Shown here: in pieces, positions 24,380-37,307 of the stretch
Position numbering within the stretch: the stretch's first letter is position 1
How the letters are laid out: every line of letters starts with the position of its first letter
Source: Episyrphus balteatus
Taxonomy: Eukaryota > Arthropoda > Insecta > Diptera > Syrphidae
Direction: 5' to 3'
NCBI RefSeq assembly: GCF_945859705.1
Contig: NC_079135.1
Location: forward strand, 84,390,253 to 84,454,252
Length of the DNA: 64,000 nucleotides
The notes under the pieces: model-generated
Told to the model about the DNA's origin: nothing
The model's input: only the letters and a program-made list of their open reading frames with translations
Database searches by the model: none
Made by a program: the position numbers and the translations under genes

Positions 24380-25639
24380 ATATATTTTGAGTGTTACACC
24401 GTGTTATTAAAAACAACTTTATTAGTGAAATATGTAAGATCCTGAGAACTTCTTTGTCTGTGTATTTGTTTTTAGCAGGAGTTTAAACTGTAAACTTATT
24501 ATTTCTAATAGCTATGCAGTTGTTGGCTTTAAGTGAGACTAATTTTAATGAGTAACGACTTACAACCTACATGTTAACAGTTCCGTTTTCTGGATAGTAA
24601 CCTAACCACCCTTTTCTTATAAATAAAAGATATAATCGATGGAATGCAATATTGTTTTTCCTTACAGCAATTATTATCGAGAAAGGGTTGATTTGAAAAT
24701 CTCATTAAAAATGGCCACAGAGTTCATTATCTTTAGGTCTCGTACCCGATTTCTAGTTTTCTATCGTCTACTGTTAAAATGGTGCAATAGTAGCATTGGT
24801 TTAAAATTCTCCTGGAGTACGCAAGACTTTGAATTAAAGTGTAATTAAAGTATAGCAAACAGACAGTTTTTCTAGAAAAGAAAAACACCTTAATTTACTA
24901 AGATAAATAAATACCTTAAGACATTTCATTGACTAATATAGTCAATTAAATGTCGTTTCATTGAAAATACAAAAAAAGCAACGAACAGAACGAATTTCCG
25001 TTCATAAATATCTAAAATATTTATAGGAAAAATCAGACATAGTCATGACATGTTTCTATTAGCATTTTTATATCTGAGATTTAAGAGGCTTATTTTAACT
25101 CGACAACAATACATTCTTTTATAGTTGATTTTATAGGTTGTAGACTGGACATATCAGCTTCTAGTTCATAATAATAATCGCCTTAATAAATCGTTATATT
25201 AGAACAGTTATTTGGTTTGTTGGTTCTAAAAAAGGAATTTAATATTCATTTACTTTACCTTAATTTAATTTGAAAATTCTTTGTGGAATTTTCCTTTTTT
25301 GTGTAAATATTTTATCATTATGTGTTTTTATTGTTCTGCAATTTTTTTGCTGTAAAGCGATTAAAAAATGAGTTCATACATATAAAATATAATACGATAT
25401 TATGAAATGTTTACGATTACATGCAACATCATAAATATTTCATTAGAAGACTGGTTTCTAAAAATATAAAATGCACAACTGGGTCGCACGAACTTGCTCT
25501 TAGATACTTTTTATATAGAAATTTTGGAAATGTAGGTATATAAAAACAGAAAAAAAAAATAAAACAACATCTGAAATCAAATCGCCCCACAAAACAAGTA
25601 TGCAGTTTTGATTGATATATTCACATGCATTTTTAGAAA

Positions 25640-26300
25640 AAAAAATTTTAAAATCGTTAAAAAACTAATTTTTTATAAATAATTTTTTGGAAAAAAAGTT
25701 TTTAAATAAAATTGATATGCCATTTTGTAGAAATCACTAATCATCATCTTTAAACGAAATTTCAAAAAAATTCAATGTCACGTTTTCGAAAATTTGATTT
25801 TTCAAAAAAAAAATTTTCAAAATTTTTTTTAAAATCCAAAAATTATTTTGTTTTAAATTTTATTTTTAGCTTATATTAAAATTATATAAATTCTTCTTCA
25901 CAAAAAGTTTCATTGAAATCGAATAAGCAGTTTCGGAGAAAATCGGATTTGAAAAAAAAAAAACGGTTGTATGACAGGTAGGTAACGTTAATAATTATTT
26001 AAAAAAAAAAATGTTTTCATTAAAAGATAAACCTTGTCTTAAAACTTACACATGTATTTTTTAAACAAAATCGTTGGAGCCGTTTTCGAGGTTTTTCAAT
26101 TTTATTAGAATCGGCATATGACAAGGACCGTTATTTTTGGTCCAAAAAAATTAATTCCAAAAACCCCTCTGGAGAGTCCCCAAAAAATGCTACATACCAA
26201 GTTTGTAATCCATCCGTTTAGGCTGTAGCTCCTAATACAGACAGACAGACATACAGACGGACTTCCGGGACCCACGTTTTTGGCATTCTCTACCATCGTT
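25640..26300 (+). repeat. Dispersed repeat B, copy 1 (with GACAGACAGACA tail)
   Basis: It shares an ordered set of stretches with 40290-40830. Both have GTAGAAAT(C/T)ACTAATCA, then CCCCTCTGGAGAGTC (26164 and 40684), ATACCAAGTTTG, and a GACAGACAGACA tract, at a constant offset of 14,520 bp in the 3' part. The GACAGACA-bearing 3' end is typical of dispersed insect repeats. A reverse-oriented fragment of the 5' part forms the right arm at 34140-34330. No coding potential is seen. Confidence 0.65.
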
Positions 26301-26709
26301 ATATCATGGAAAAATGTTATCTCAACTTTTTTTTTTTGATACGAATGCATAACTTGATATAATAGTACATATCGCAAGTAAAAAACATCTTTGAGAAGGA
26401 AATGAATATCATGAAAACCAAAAATTGGTTTGTGCATAAGAATTTCGTTAGAATTTGAGATGAGAATATTTTCTCTATTCAAAATTTCTTAAAGCGTGGT
26501 TTTAAAGAAGTCGGGTTTTAGTTTTTAACTTATTTTGTATTAAATTACCTAAAAACTAAGTGTTTTTGAATCTGGCTCGATTTTTTAGAGTCGCCACCAT
26601 CAGTGAAACATTGATCACTGATATTTTTTGTAATCAAAACAAGAGACAAACACAACAGGATGCGAATAATTTCATGTGGTTACCAATGTCTACAAAAACA
26701 TAAAAAACT

Positions 26710-26873
26710 CTCGTTTTTGCACAGAGAGCAAATAACACGTGATAACTTTACTTCTAGTATATTTAACTAATTTTCTTGTATATTCAACTTATTTCTGGTA
26801 TATTTAACTATATTATGATTTAATATACCAGAAATAGATTTTGGCGTTATTTTTCTCCTGTGCGAAAAACGAG
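26710..26873. mobile_element. Small MITE, about 164 bp
   Basis: The terminal inverted repeats are CTCGTTTTTGCACAG on the left and CTGTGCGAAAAACGAG on the right, with A/T-rich sequence between. It is too short to code. No clear target-site duplication is seen. Confidence 0.6.
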
Positions 26874-27798
26874 CAGATGTGCAAACATCATCTTCTCTCT
26901 GAAATCTGCCACAGTTCCTGGCTCTCGAAGGAAATGAATGACTCTTGAGACGGGTGATTTGTGAAGGTACTCCTTAAATGCGTATGTTCTAAGTACATCT
27001 AACTACCTTTTATAAAGTGTTCACCAAAGGTTTAAATTTTGATGTCCAGATACCGTAAACCATTTACTCTACTTTCGCTATTAAGTTCCACAATTGCATT
27101 AACCAAAGTTTAATGTCGGAGTTGAAGTGCAGGCCTATGTACATTTTTTTTTTTTGGAAAAAGTAAACATTTTTATCTCTTCTGAAAAGTGAACTGCAGA
27201 CCCTGGAAAATTGTTTTTAATTCACAAATTATTCACTTTATCTGAAAAACCAGAGATTTTTTCCACAACTACTTCCAATTGGCATTTTAACTTTTTGTTG
27301 AAAATCATATTAAATATTTATTTCAACCCATGGAAAAGGACAAACAAAACGGTGAAACTTTCACCACTTTATACATAAAAACTTTATAAATTTTTGTCTG
27401 TGTGTCTTTTTAACTTTTCTCACTTTTCTCAAAAAAAAAAAAAAAACTTTTATCGCAGACAAATTGTCTTGCAAGAGTATCTCTCTACGTTCCACAGTTA
27501 TTCGCATATCATAGTTAAAGTATCTTCTCTGCGAAACTTTGAAGTAAATATTCAGGCTTCAGAACTTTTTGGTTTTTGAAGCAAAAATAAAAATAAAAAA
27601 AATTGAAAATGTTTCATTGCAAATTAAATTGTTTTGATTTTCTTGGGGAAAAGAAAAAAAAATTTAAATTTCTCTTCTCAAAAATTAATTATTAAACGCA
27701 ATTTTGATTCAATTATCATGCTCAACGAGGAAAATTCGTAAGAAGTATAGAGAGTCAAACACAAGCAGGGAAAACATAGTATACTCGTACCTACCTAA

Positions 27799-29634
27799 CC
27801 TATACATACGGTGACCATATTTCTAGAAGCGAAATTTGGGACAGATAAAAATTCATTGGATCGTTTTGAAAATATTGATTTTTCAAAAAAAAAAAAATTA
27901 ATTTTTTTAAAATGAGTTGTCATAATGTTTCCTCATTTTAATATCGAATTTCTCAAACTATTTTATAGGAGCATTTTCGTTGAAATCATTTAAGTCGTTT
28001 ACGAAATCAGAAATCAAGAAAACGGTTTAATAGGTGATAGGTATTGTTAATAACTTCTAAAAAAATATATGTTTTAAAAATCTTAAGAGTTATCTAACAT
28101 TTTAATTTTATTTTAAATGATTTGAATTTTTATAATCTTTAATTCAACTTTTAACATGCTTTAAAGTTTTGAAATTTAGCTAGGTTCTTATTATAAATTA
28201 TATAAATTATAATTAATAATTTATTATTATAAATTATAAATCGATGAACCATGGCAGCCACCACAAAAAAGTGACGCCATTTTCTCCCGTTGCACTCTCG
28301 CACTTTCGCAGTGCTTCAAAAATTTCAATTCAAAATTAAAAATAAACTATTAGAGATACAAACATTTTCTATAGCTTATTTGAAAGATAATAATATAAAG
28401 CTGAGTGTATTTGAAGGATTTTAAAAAATTCCATCTTTTAATAGGGTAAATAGGGGTTAAACAAAACTGCAAAAAATTGGCTATTTTCTAAACGCGACAC
28501 TGTATAGAGTTGAATTTTTTTTTAAATCGATAGATAAATTTATTACAAGACCTACAATGGATTTGAAAAAAATTCTAAAAATTTCAAAATCAAGTAATAA
28601 ATGATTTTCTAAAACTAAAACATGAAGTAGACCTTTGAGGAAGTAGTGATTATAGGTAGGGGAAATTTTTTTTGACAATTTGATAAACGTCATTCGAAGG
28701 ATAATAAAAAAAAATTAGGTGTCTGATACGGATTTTTTTAAGTCTCTGCGTTTCGAAATATGAATTTTTTGAAAAACACCTACCTACTTATTTTGGGGTG
28801 TTTTTGGGTGATTTTTTATTTTTTTTAAATTTTTGTAACGTTCAAAAAATCTCAAGCTTATAGAACACCTAGTCTATGATTGTGCGCATATATATGTGCA
28901 AAAAATTGGTATTTTAAAATTATTTTTTGACCGAATAACGGGAAACCAAGTTTTTTGTCCCAAGTTTTTTACACCGTTTTTGACCGTTTTGGAAGTGATT
29001 TTTTCACTTTTTTATAGGAAACGATTGTTTTAAATAAATTATTTTAATACTTTTTTCACACAGTAAAAATTTAAAAATGGTTTTATTCTTTAAAATCAAT
29101 TTTTGGCTTTTTTGTAAGCTTTTAAAATAAAAAAATTAATATAATGAGAAAAGAAAACATTTATTTTTTTTTAGCTTTTTCTTGTATTTTCTTGATTGTT
29201 TGAAATAAATAAACGCTTCAATTGACTCATTTCAAACAAAAACACACAACCTGTTTTTATACGACGTTATCACGTAAAATCATCGTCCGTAAACCGGCTT
29301 TACAGACAACCTCTTATTTTACAAAACCAACTCAACGAAATCATAAACGAAAATTTTGCTTTTCGTTACACATTACGCAGCCTAACCAACGAAATTCTTA
29401 CCCATGCTAGAATATTTGGAGCGTATTCAAAATTTGTCACTCACATTAAATTGTCCTGGTACCTAAATATTCTTGTTCCACAATAGTTTTTTTTGACTTT
29501 GGAGACTTAGAAAAATTGTCGTTTTGCTTCAGCAGCGTATTAGGTTTAATGATGTTATCCGAAAAATTAGAAAAACTTTTAATTTAAAATCAGAGAATTT
29601 GCAAATACGTGATACCGGGACGGATGGTCACCAT
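27799..29634. mobile_element. Possible element with short TACGGTGACCAT-type ends
   Basis: CATACGGTGACCAT near 27805 and ATGGTCACCATACC near 29624 form a 12-14 bp inverted pair. The interior has no intact frame and contains the left half of the inverted pair 28648-29316. The boundaries rest only on the short ends, so this could be coincidental. Confidence 0.35.
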
Positions 29635-30270
29635 ACCTATATGTACATCAAGTTAGTTCTGTATAGATATAGGAAATTGAGAGGTTTCATTCTTCTTTGG
29701 AATAGATGTGTAAATAGATCATGGTCTAAGAAATAATTGAAATTAAATTCAATTAAGAATTTAATTATTTTGTATAATTCAAATTTCAAAATTGAAATTT
29801 TAATGATTTTATATTGCATAATATTGGTTTGAGGCTATGTTTCACTTTGATGAAAGTCTTTGAAACAATTTCTATAGTATAATGTACTTTTATTAAAAAT
29901 CGAGATATATTATTTGAGATAGATGATGATGGATGATGCTTGATGAGTTAATTGTATCACAATAAAAAACAAACATAGTCAATTCATAGATATTCGAACT
30001 TGTTAAGATAATGTTTATTTCATAACTTATTCCTAAAATTGTAGAAAAACTTGGTTTTTGGTAAAATATAAGATATTATAACCAGGTATTCCAACCAAAA
30101 AACTTATAGCATAACTTAGCATGAGTTTCAAAAATATTGTTCTTCTTGGATCAGTATTAACCCTCTGTCGACACAAACGGGTGCGAATTTGGCAGGACAA
30201 GAATAAAAAGTTTTTTTGGAATTGTGAATACAATATTCGAACGATTAACGACATAGCGACATGGCTATGT

Positions 30271-31135
30271 CGATCAGGTCTATGAGACATCTACAAAAAG
30301 AGCTAGAATTTTTTGAACTCGATCAATTTCCATAAAAAAAAAGCAAAAAAACACGTATTTTTATCTTCTCACGCTATTAAATGCATTTTTTACCTAACAA
30401 CTTATAAAAATTTTTACACCATTTGAAAGCTTATTGTCTTAGCTCGAAATATATATATATCGATCAAGTCTATGAGACATCTACAAAAAGAGCTAGAAAT
30501 TTTTTAAACTCGATGAAATTTCATCCAAAAAGCAAAAAAAACATTTATTTTTATGTTCTCATGCTATTAAATCAATTTTTTTGTTTGAAAAATTTTACAC
30601 CATGTGAAAGCTTATTCTTTCACCTTGTATAATGATTTATAAATCTTATTTCAAAGATGTCTAAAAGAGAAGTTAGAATTTTTTAAAGTCAAATATGTCG
30701 AATTTCCAGACTGAGATTACGGTGCTTCCTACACTGGTAGCTTGTCATCGCCAACAGATCTCCACAGGTGTTTTGAGGTATTTTTAAATTTTTTTCAATT
30801 TAATATTGCGTAACTTGTAGAGCACATAACGTTATGTGTGATATATTAAATAAAAGGTTATGTTATCAGCATGCGTATTAAAGTCAAATCAAATTTGTAT
30901 GCGCACTAGATCAAAAGATATAACGTGTGTTGGAAAAAAAACATTTTTTTTACCGTTATCTCCGAATTTTGAATATGAAATTAATTGAAATTTTGTACAA
31001 TTATAATTAATTTAATTACTTATCTACAGTACAAATTTCATTCATCTATCTATTAAAACAAAAAAGTTATAACAAGTTGAAGTCGTGTCGCGTTTTCGTT
31101 TCATCTTGTTTCAAATCACTACGATACTAAAGAAG
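30271..31135 (+). repeat. Dispersed repeat A, copy 1
   Basis: It begins with two tandem units about 190 bp apart (CGATCARGTCTATGAGACAT at 30271 and 30461). It continues through TTTCCAGACTGAGATTACGG and CAACAGATCTCCACAGGTG to ACTACGATACTAAAGAAG. The same order of sequence occurs at 33005-33690 and, split by an insertion, at 60225-62460. It has no coding potential. It may be the body of a non-autonomous transposon. Confidence 0.8.
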
Positions 31136-33004
31136 TTTTGACTTCAAAAACCTTTCCATCAAATTCAGTGTTTTGAAATTTATCAATAATTCAAAGTTTT
31201 CAAATACTGGAATTCTGTCTTTTTTTCTTATAATTTATTTTAATTAATTCAATTTCACTTAGGTACTAAATATTTGAAGGTCCTTTGCAGTACTTTTATT
31301 GTTGCTGTGGCTTTTCTTTCCCTCTTCAAACATTTCAATTGCAAAGAATGCAAGTGAGGTTACAGATGTGGGTTGAAGATTTAAATTGCAATTGTGGTTA
31401 ACTTATAACATCTAATTTATAAGTAAATTCGTGCTTAATCAAATAAAGGTGTCCTTAAGTAGGTACCCACGTTATCACGCTGTGTTAGTCACCACTTTCA
31501 ATTGTGTTTCAGGGAAAGGACGAATATTTATTTCTAAATAGCACTTTAAACAGTAGCATTCCGCCATGGTTTTTCCGAGAATTTACATATCTAATGATTA
31601 CTCTCTTAATTCACTATATACCATAAAGGTTATCAAGGTAATCCAATGGTAAAGGGAAAACTAAATTGGTACGATATAAATGAGTTTTATTTTTTTTTAC
31701 TTGCAGTAAAACAAAAGACATAATCTGTTACTCTTTTCTATAACTATCTCATTGGCAAAAAATATATTTTTGAATAATTTTGAAAATAAAAGAAACATCG
31801 ATCAAAATCATAATTTTGAAAATAATTAACTCCCAATGTGTAACAATTAAGTTTTATTAAAACTTCGAACTGTTAACGAATTTGTAGCGAAATTGCGACT
31901 ATGTGTTTGACTGGTATGGTCATCAAATTAAGGTGAATTTTTTTAATTTATAATTGTTATCGGATTTTACGCGGTTCAACAAAAAATGTTGATGCAAGAA
32001 AAGATTCTCATTGGCATATTTAAAATAAGAATATTTTTTAGAGATTTTCGAGAGATTGTTTTAGGTGAAAAACGAAAATTTTAATTTGCTTAGTGTTTGT
32101 CTTTAAGTTTACTGTCCTATAAACATTTTTGAAAAAATTTATAAAAATTCGTTATAATTATAAAAATTTCTCTGAACTTCAATTGCTCAAAAGGGTAGAT
32201 ATGTAATACCATAAAATCAACTAAATTAATTAAATGGTACCATAAACGATGTGTAACATTGGTCAAAATGGTTCCAAACGTAACTTCTTAGTATTTGATG
32301 CGATAAATTACGACTTAATTTTGCCAAAAAAAAATCTTATCCAACAAAATTAATTTGAATGAAAAAAAATGTTACACATACGCCACAGTGTCCATTTAAA
32401 TTTTAACTTTATTTTTAACTTTTACAAAAACAAAAATAAACAAATTGGGCTTTACTGAGTGTGCTTTCTTTTATGAGAAAATAAATGTGTTTTCCTAACA
32501 AAAACGTCAAACCAATGAAACCGGCAAAAAAAGTGCGAATTGTCGAACGAAATGTTATGAATTACATTACGTGGTCAGCAAAAAGATTTAGGTACTCGAT
32601 TATTGATTAGAGGAAGTGGGGGCAAGACCACTCCTTTAGTGTTTGATTGTCCTAAAAAATAATTAAAAAAAAAAGAGGTTGTCTGTAAAGCCGGTTTACG
32701 GACGATAATTTTACGTGATAACGTCGTCAAAAAACAGGTTGTGTGCTTTTGTTAAAAATGAGTCAATTGAAGCGTTTACTTTTTTCAAACAATCATATTT
32801 CACAAGAAAAAGCTAAAAAAAATACCTTATTTTATTTTCTCATTCTAAGAATTTTTTTGTTTTAAAAGCTTACAAAAAAAAATTATGCAATTTAAAAGCC
32901 AAGTATTTCTTCTTAAGAATAAAATCATTTTTAAATTTTTACAATGCGCAAAAATTTCAAAAAATCATTCATTGAAAACAATCATTTTCATGAATTTTTA
33001 TCTT

Positions 33005-33690
33005 CTCACGTCATTAATTCCATTTCTTTCCCTAACAACCTATAAAAATGTTATACCATCTGAAAGCTTATTGTCTGAGCTCAAAATATATATCGATCAG
33101 GTCTATGAGACAATTTTTGAACTCGATCAAATTTCATTAAAAAAAAAAAACAAAAAAAAACATTTATTTTTATGTTCTCAGGCTATGGAATCAATTTTTT
33201 TGTTTGACAAAATATACAAAATTTTAAACCATGTGAAAGCTTATTATTTCACCTTTCATATGACGTATCAATCTCATTTCAAAGATGCCTACAAGAGAAG
33301 TTAGAATTTTTTAAGGTCAACCATGTCGAATTTCCAGACTGAGATTACGGTACTTCCCACACTGGTGGCTGTTCGGGGGGCAACAGATCTCCACTGGTGT
33401 TTTGAGGTTTTTCGCAAGTTCCTTGATTTAACATTGTGTAGCTTGTAGTTAGTCTACCGTTATGTGTGATATACCAAATGAAAGGTAATTGTATCAGAAT
33501 GCTCATACAAGTTTAATAAAATTTCTATCTGCCCTTGGTCTAAAGTTATTTTACCGTTATCTCAAAATTGTGTTTACGAAAAGGATTGAAACTTCGCACA
33601 CATATAGTCGTAGTCATGGTCTATTATTACTTCATATATTTTATTCCTGTATCTATTAAAGAAAAAAAGATAAAAATAAAAAACAATGAA
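33005..33690 (+). repeat. Dispersed repeat A, copy 2 (diverged)
   Basis: It is in the same orientation as the copy at 30271 but more diverged, and it lacks the first tandem unit. It retains AATTTCCAGACTGAGATTAC and CAACAGATCTCCAC. Its 3' part runs into the inverted pair that forms the inner arm of the 9-kb complex. Confidence 0.75.
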
Positions 33691-36060
33691 AATTGGTTAA
33701 AAACGGTCAAAAAACATGTTTTTTAAAAACTTGTTTCTTCCGTTATTCAGTCAAAACTCACTAAACGTATGCCAAAACGTACGCTCCAAAAAAAAAGCTA
33801 AAAATCAAAAATTACCCAAAAATACCTCCAAAAAACCAGGTGTTTTTCAAAATTTCATATTTCGAAACTCAGAGTGTTGGAAAAAATCTGTATGAGACGC
33901 CTAATTTTTTTTTCCTCATCTTTCACCTGGCATCTCTAGAATTGTCTAAAAAAATTTCCTTTACCCAAAATCATCATTTTGTCATAGCCCCAACACGTGT
34001 ACAACGTTCAAACAAAACGTTATAGCTTAGTTTAAATTTTTTTTGGAATTTTTTCTTAAATGCAGTTATACTTAAATTAGTCTCATCTATCTATAGCAAA
34101 AAAAATCAATTCTCTATTCTCTCAATTGTGAAAAGGCATTTATATACCTAATTTAAATATAAACCAAAAATAAAATTTTCAAAAAAATAATTTTTGAAAA
34201 CGGGACATTGAATTTTTTTGAATATTTGTTTTATATGCTGATTAGTGATTTCAACAAAATGGCATACCAATTTAATTTTAAAACTTTTTTTCCAAAAAAT
34301 TATTTACAAAAAAATAGTTTTTTTTTAAAAAACGAATTTTATTTTTTTTTCCAAATTTCTATATAAAAAGTTTTAAAAATTTAAGCAACTTTAACTCTAA
34401 GAGCAAGTTCGTGCGACCCAGTCGTGCATTTATTTTTTTTAGAAAGCTAAAGCCAAACATAAATTTTGACGAAGAAACTAAAATTTTAAGTTTCAAATTT
34501 TCGCCACCTAAAATCCACTAACTCAACTGTGAATGAAGCTCATAAAAACTTTTAATTGTATCTCATCTTCAAAAGTCAATTTAAGTTTCACCAACCAAAA
34601 ATTTTACCATTAACCTTATAGATGACTCTATTCAATCTCATTTCCATCGTAGATTCACTCTTTGCTAAAATATCTCCTCCAATAATTTTCATTTTCTAAT
34701 TCACTTACCTACTATCAGTTAAAAAGTTTACTTGTTAAAAAATTAATCCCTTTTTTAATTGCTCTATACTACAATTTAAAATGAGTAAACACAACCAAGA
34801 CCATAACTAAAATTTAATTTAAGTTTCCTCATTTCAAAACAAAAACTTCTTTCTACATTAAATTCTAAAGACTTGGGTGTGTGTATAATAAAACTTTTAA
34901 CAAAGATTTCAATTTAGTGTAGAAAGATGAAAAGTACGGGTATAAAATTAAGTGAATTCTTCCAGTAAAATATAAGTAGGTGTATTATTATGATTTTAAT
35001 ACAAAAAAAGATAAAATAACAACAACTTGTATGAACAAAAGCAGACAATGCAACAAAAAAAAAAGTAACAAAGAAAAATGTTTCAATTGTTTGGAAATAT
35101 TTAATTGGTTCCCTCTGTTTTTGCGTTGCTGTTAAAGTTGCAGTTAATTTTGTTCAGTATTTATGCATCTCATTTCTGGTGTTGTGCCATTTAATTGTCG
35201 TAATTCTGTGGAAAAAGAAATTGTTTTTTCTTCTCGTTAACAAAGAAATATGAAACACTGAGGTAGGAAAATATTATCTTCATTTATTAAAAAAAGTATT
35301 TTAATTTGCCTTTCTTTAATTTACCACTTCAGAATGCAGTCATTTACACTCCTCTCAGTTTTTATGGTTTTTCTTATGGATAAACTTTATCTGAATTTTC
35401 ATACAAAAAAAAACACAACTTTTGTTGCAAAACTCTGTTGATGAATTTTATTTTTATATGCATGTTCTTTTCTGACATTTTCTCAGGAAAGTCATCTTCA
35501 CTTCACACCAAAAATGAAATTAATATTTAAAGTTGGTTTTGTTGTATGGCTTTTTCAAACTTACTTTTACTTAAAAAAAAAACTTTATAGATAAGTTGTT
35601 GTAGGTAAGCATAACAACGCTTGAAAGTGGTGGTTTACCGAAGAGCGCGTTGGCGTAAGGTTAACTTTTCTGCCACATAAAAAAATTATACTAGTTAAAA
35701 GAAAGACAGAGTCTCGGGAGATAAACTCAAATGCCAATCAAATTTGGTTTGGAATTAAAAAAAAAGTTAAAAAAAACTTAAACCCGATGGTCATGGTCTA
35801 CCTCTTTTAGAAAACAATTTTTTAGTAGTCGCGTTTAAGGTTTTGAAATTGACTTTTTTTTTAGGATAAAACTTCGTGATAGGGTATTTATTTACAGCGT
35901 TTGCACAGTAACAAAACAGAAGAAAAGCATATTTTTTAAATTGTGGAATTTTCTTTTTAAAGGGTACCATCAATTTTCCACAAAATAAGCTCAACATCTG
36001 CACATGCACACTCCTTGACTCTATCTAGAGGAGCTATTCGACCTTTTAGTCTTAGCATAA

Positions 36061-36849
36061 GTGCATCAGTTATTCTTTGCTGACGATGGAGCCATCATAA
36101 GTGAAGACCCGATATCCCTGCAACGAGCACTTGATGTATGGGTGGATGTTCTAGAAGGTAGTGGGTACCGCATAAGCGCGAAAAAGACAGAATACCTATG
36201 CTGCCCATTTTCTGATCCACACAGGCCTGACATTTATTTGAATGGTGTAGTGCTTCCCAAGTGTGAAAAGTTTAAATATCTGGGGTCTATGATAAATAAC
36301 GAAGGTACTTGTGATGACGATATCAATCATCGCGTAAGTGTAGGGTGGATGAAGTGGCGGGAAAATTCTGCTATCTTCTGTGATCGAAAAATGCCCCCTA
36401 AGCTGAAAGGAAGGCTCTACACCGCAGTTGTGCGTCCAGCACTCACATACGGTTCACAATGTTGGACAATGTACAAAAAGTATGAGAGTAAGTTAACGGC
36501 AGCTGAGATGAAGATGCTTCGTATGACAGCAGGAGTAACAAAGCTTGATAGAATTAGAAGTACGAAGATCCGAGGAAGCCTTCATGTTAAAAACACCATC
36601 TCCCAAAAAATTGAACACGACCGACTCAGTTGGTATTGCCATGTTCAAAGGAGAGATCCTGAGAACCCCGTCAAAAAAGCAATATCATACAACGTTCCAA
36701 ATAAGAAAGGTAGGCATAAAAACTCCTGGTACAAGCAAATGCAAAAACACCAGCATTCAGTTGGCCTTAGAAATGGAACAATACAAAACCGGGAGGCTTG
36801 CCGCCGATTTCTGAGGTCAACCCGGCGAACCCCACAAGCGGATCACTAG
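36061..36849 (+). pseudogene. RTE reverse transcriptase, C-terminal fragment
   Basis: There are 262 codons without a stop, ending TAG. The frame enters directly at the truncation point (GTG, not a real start). FFADDGAIISE is at residues 5-15 (catalytic Asp pair), followed by KFKYLGSMI, KMPPKLKGRLYTAVVRPAL, YGSQCW, EMKMLRMTAGVTKLDRIR and RLSWYCHVQRRDP. This series is diagnostic of RTE-type elements. The upstream half of the palm, the fingers and the apurinic endonuclease are missing, so the fragment cannot be active. The frame is intact, so the insertion is probably recent. It lies in an intron in the same orientation as the host gene. Confidence 0.92.
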
Positions 36850-36928
36850 TGTGAAGCAGTAACGTGGGATAGTTATGATCCCCTCGACATCGAGATCATA
36901 ACAGCGCCGAGAAAAAGGAAGAAGAAGA
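36061..36928 (+). mobile_element. 5'-truncated RTE-clade non-LTR retrotransposon with target-site duplication
   Basis: The insertion is flanked by a 13-bp duplication AGTCTTAGCATAA (36048-36060 and 36929-36941; the first two bases overlap the element's terminal repeat). It ends in a GAAGAAGAAG microsatellite, as RTE elements commonly do. The 5' end is truncated inside the reverse transcriptase, the usual result of incomplete target-primed reverse transcription. Because the flanks are intact, the pre-insertion sequence can be read directly. Confidence 0.92.
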
Positions 36929-37307
36929 AGTCTTAGCATAAAAATCCGTCTAATGTCAAAAATGAACCGGATTACCTTTAAGTATATTGAATACCCAAAT
37001 CTAAAACGAAGATATCTTTTGTGAGCTAGTATAAAGCTACTCAGGCTCTATACCTTGACTTGATGACTTCTTCAAAAAATCACATATTTTTATAAGAATC
37101 CACCTCAGGTTCCTTGACAAACTCCAGAAAATCGAACCACCAACCAAATCGATCTTACACAGTGAAAAATTTAAGAAAAGAAAACGTTGCATTGACTGTG
37201 AACATTTTGTTTATCTCAATAAGGGAAGGTTTGCATACCGACCGAAAAAAAAACATCAACCGAGAGCACAAAGAAAATCTACATTTTTGCAACTTGCAGG
37301 GTTGCTA

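Larger units (their letters stand above)
25455..34445. repeat. 9-kb nested inverted-repeat complex
   Basis: The outermost arms contain ACTGGGTCGCACGAACTTGC (from about 25475) and its complement (34402-34423). They continue inward to about 25870 on the left and 34140 on the right. A second inverted pair lies inside: about 28648-29316 against 32668-33985, including TAAAGCCGGTTTACGGACGA at the inner end. The central 3.3 kb (29317-32667) is not palindromic and holds one copy of a repeat described at 30271. The left arm has extra insertions (26105-28440) with no partner on the right. Confidence 0.7.
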
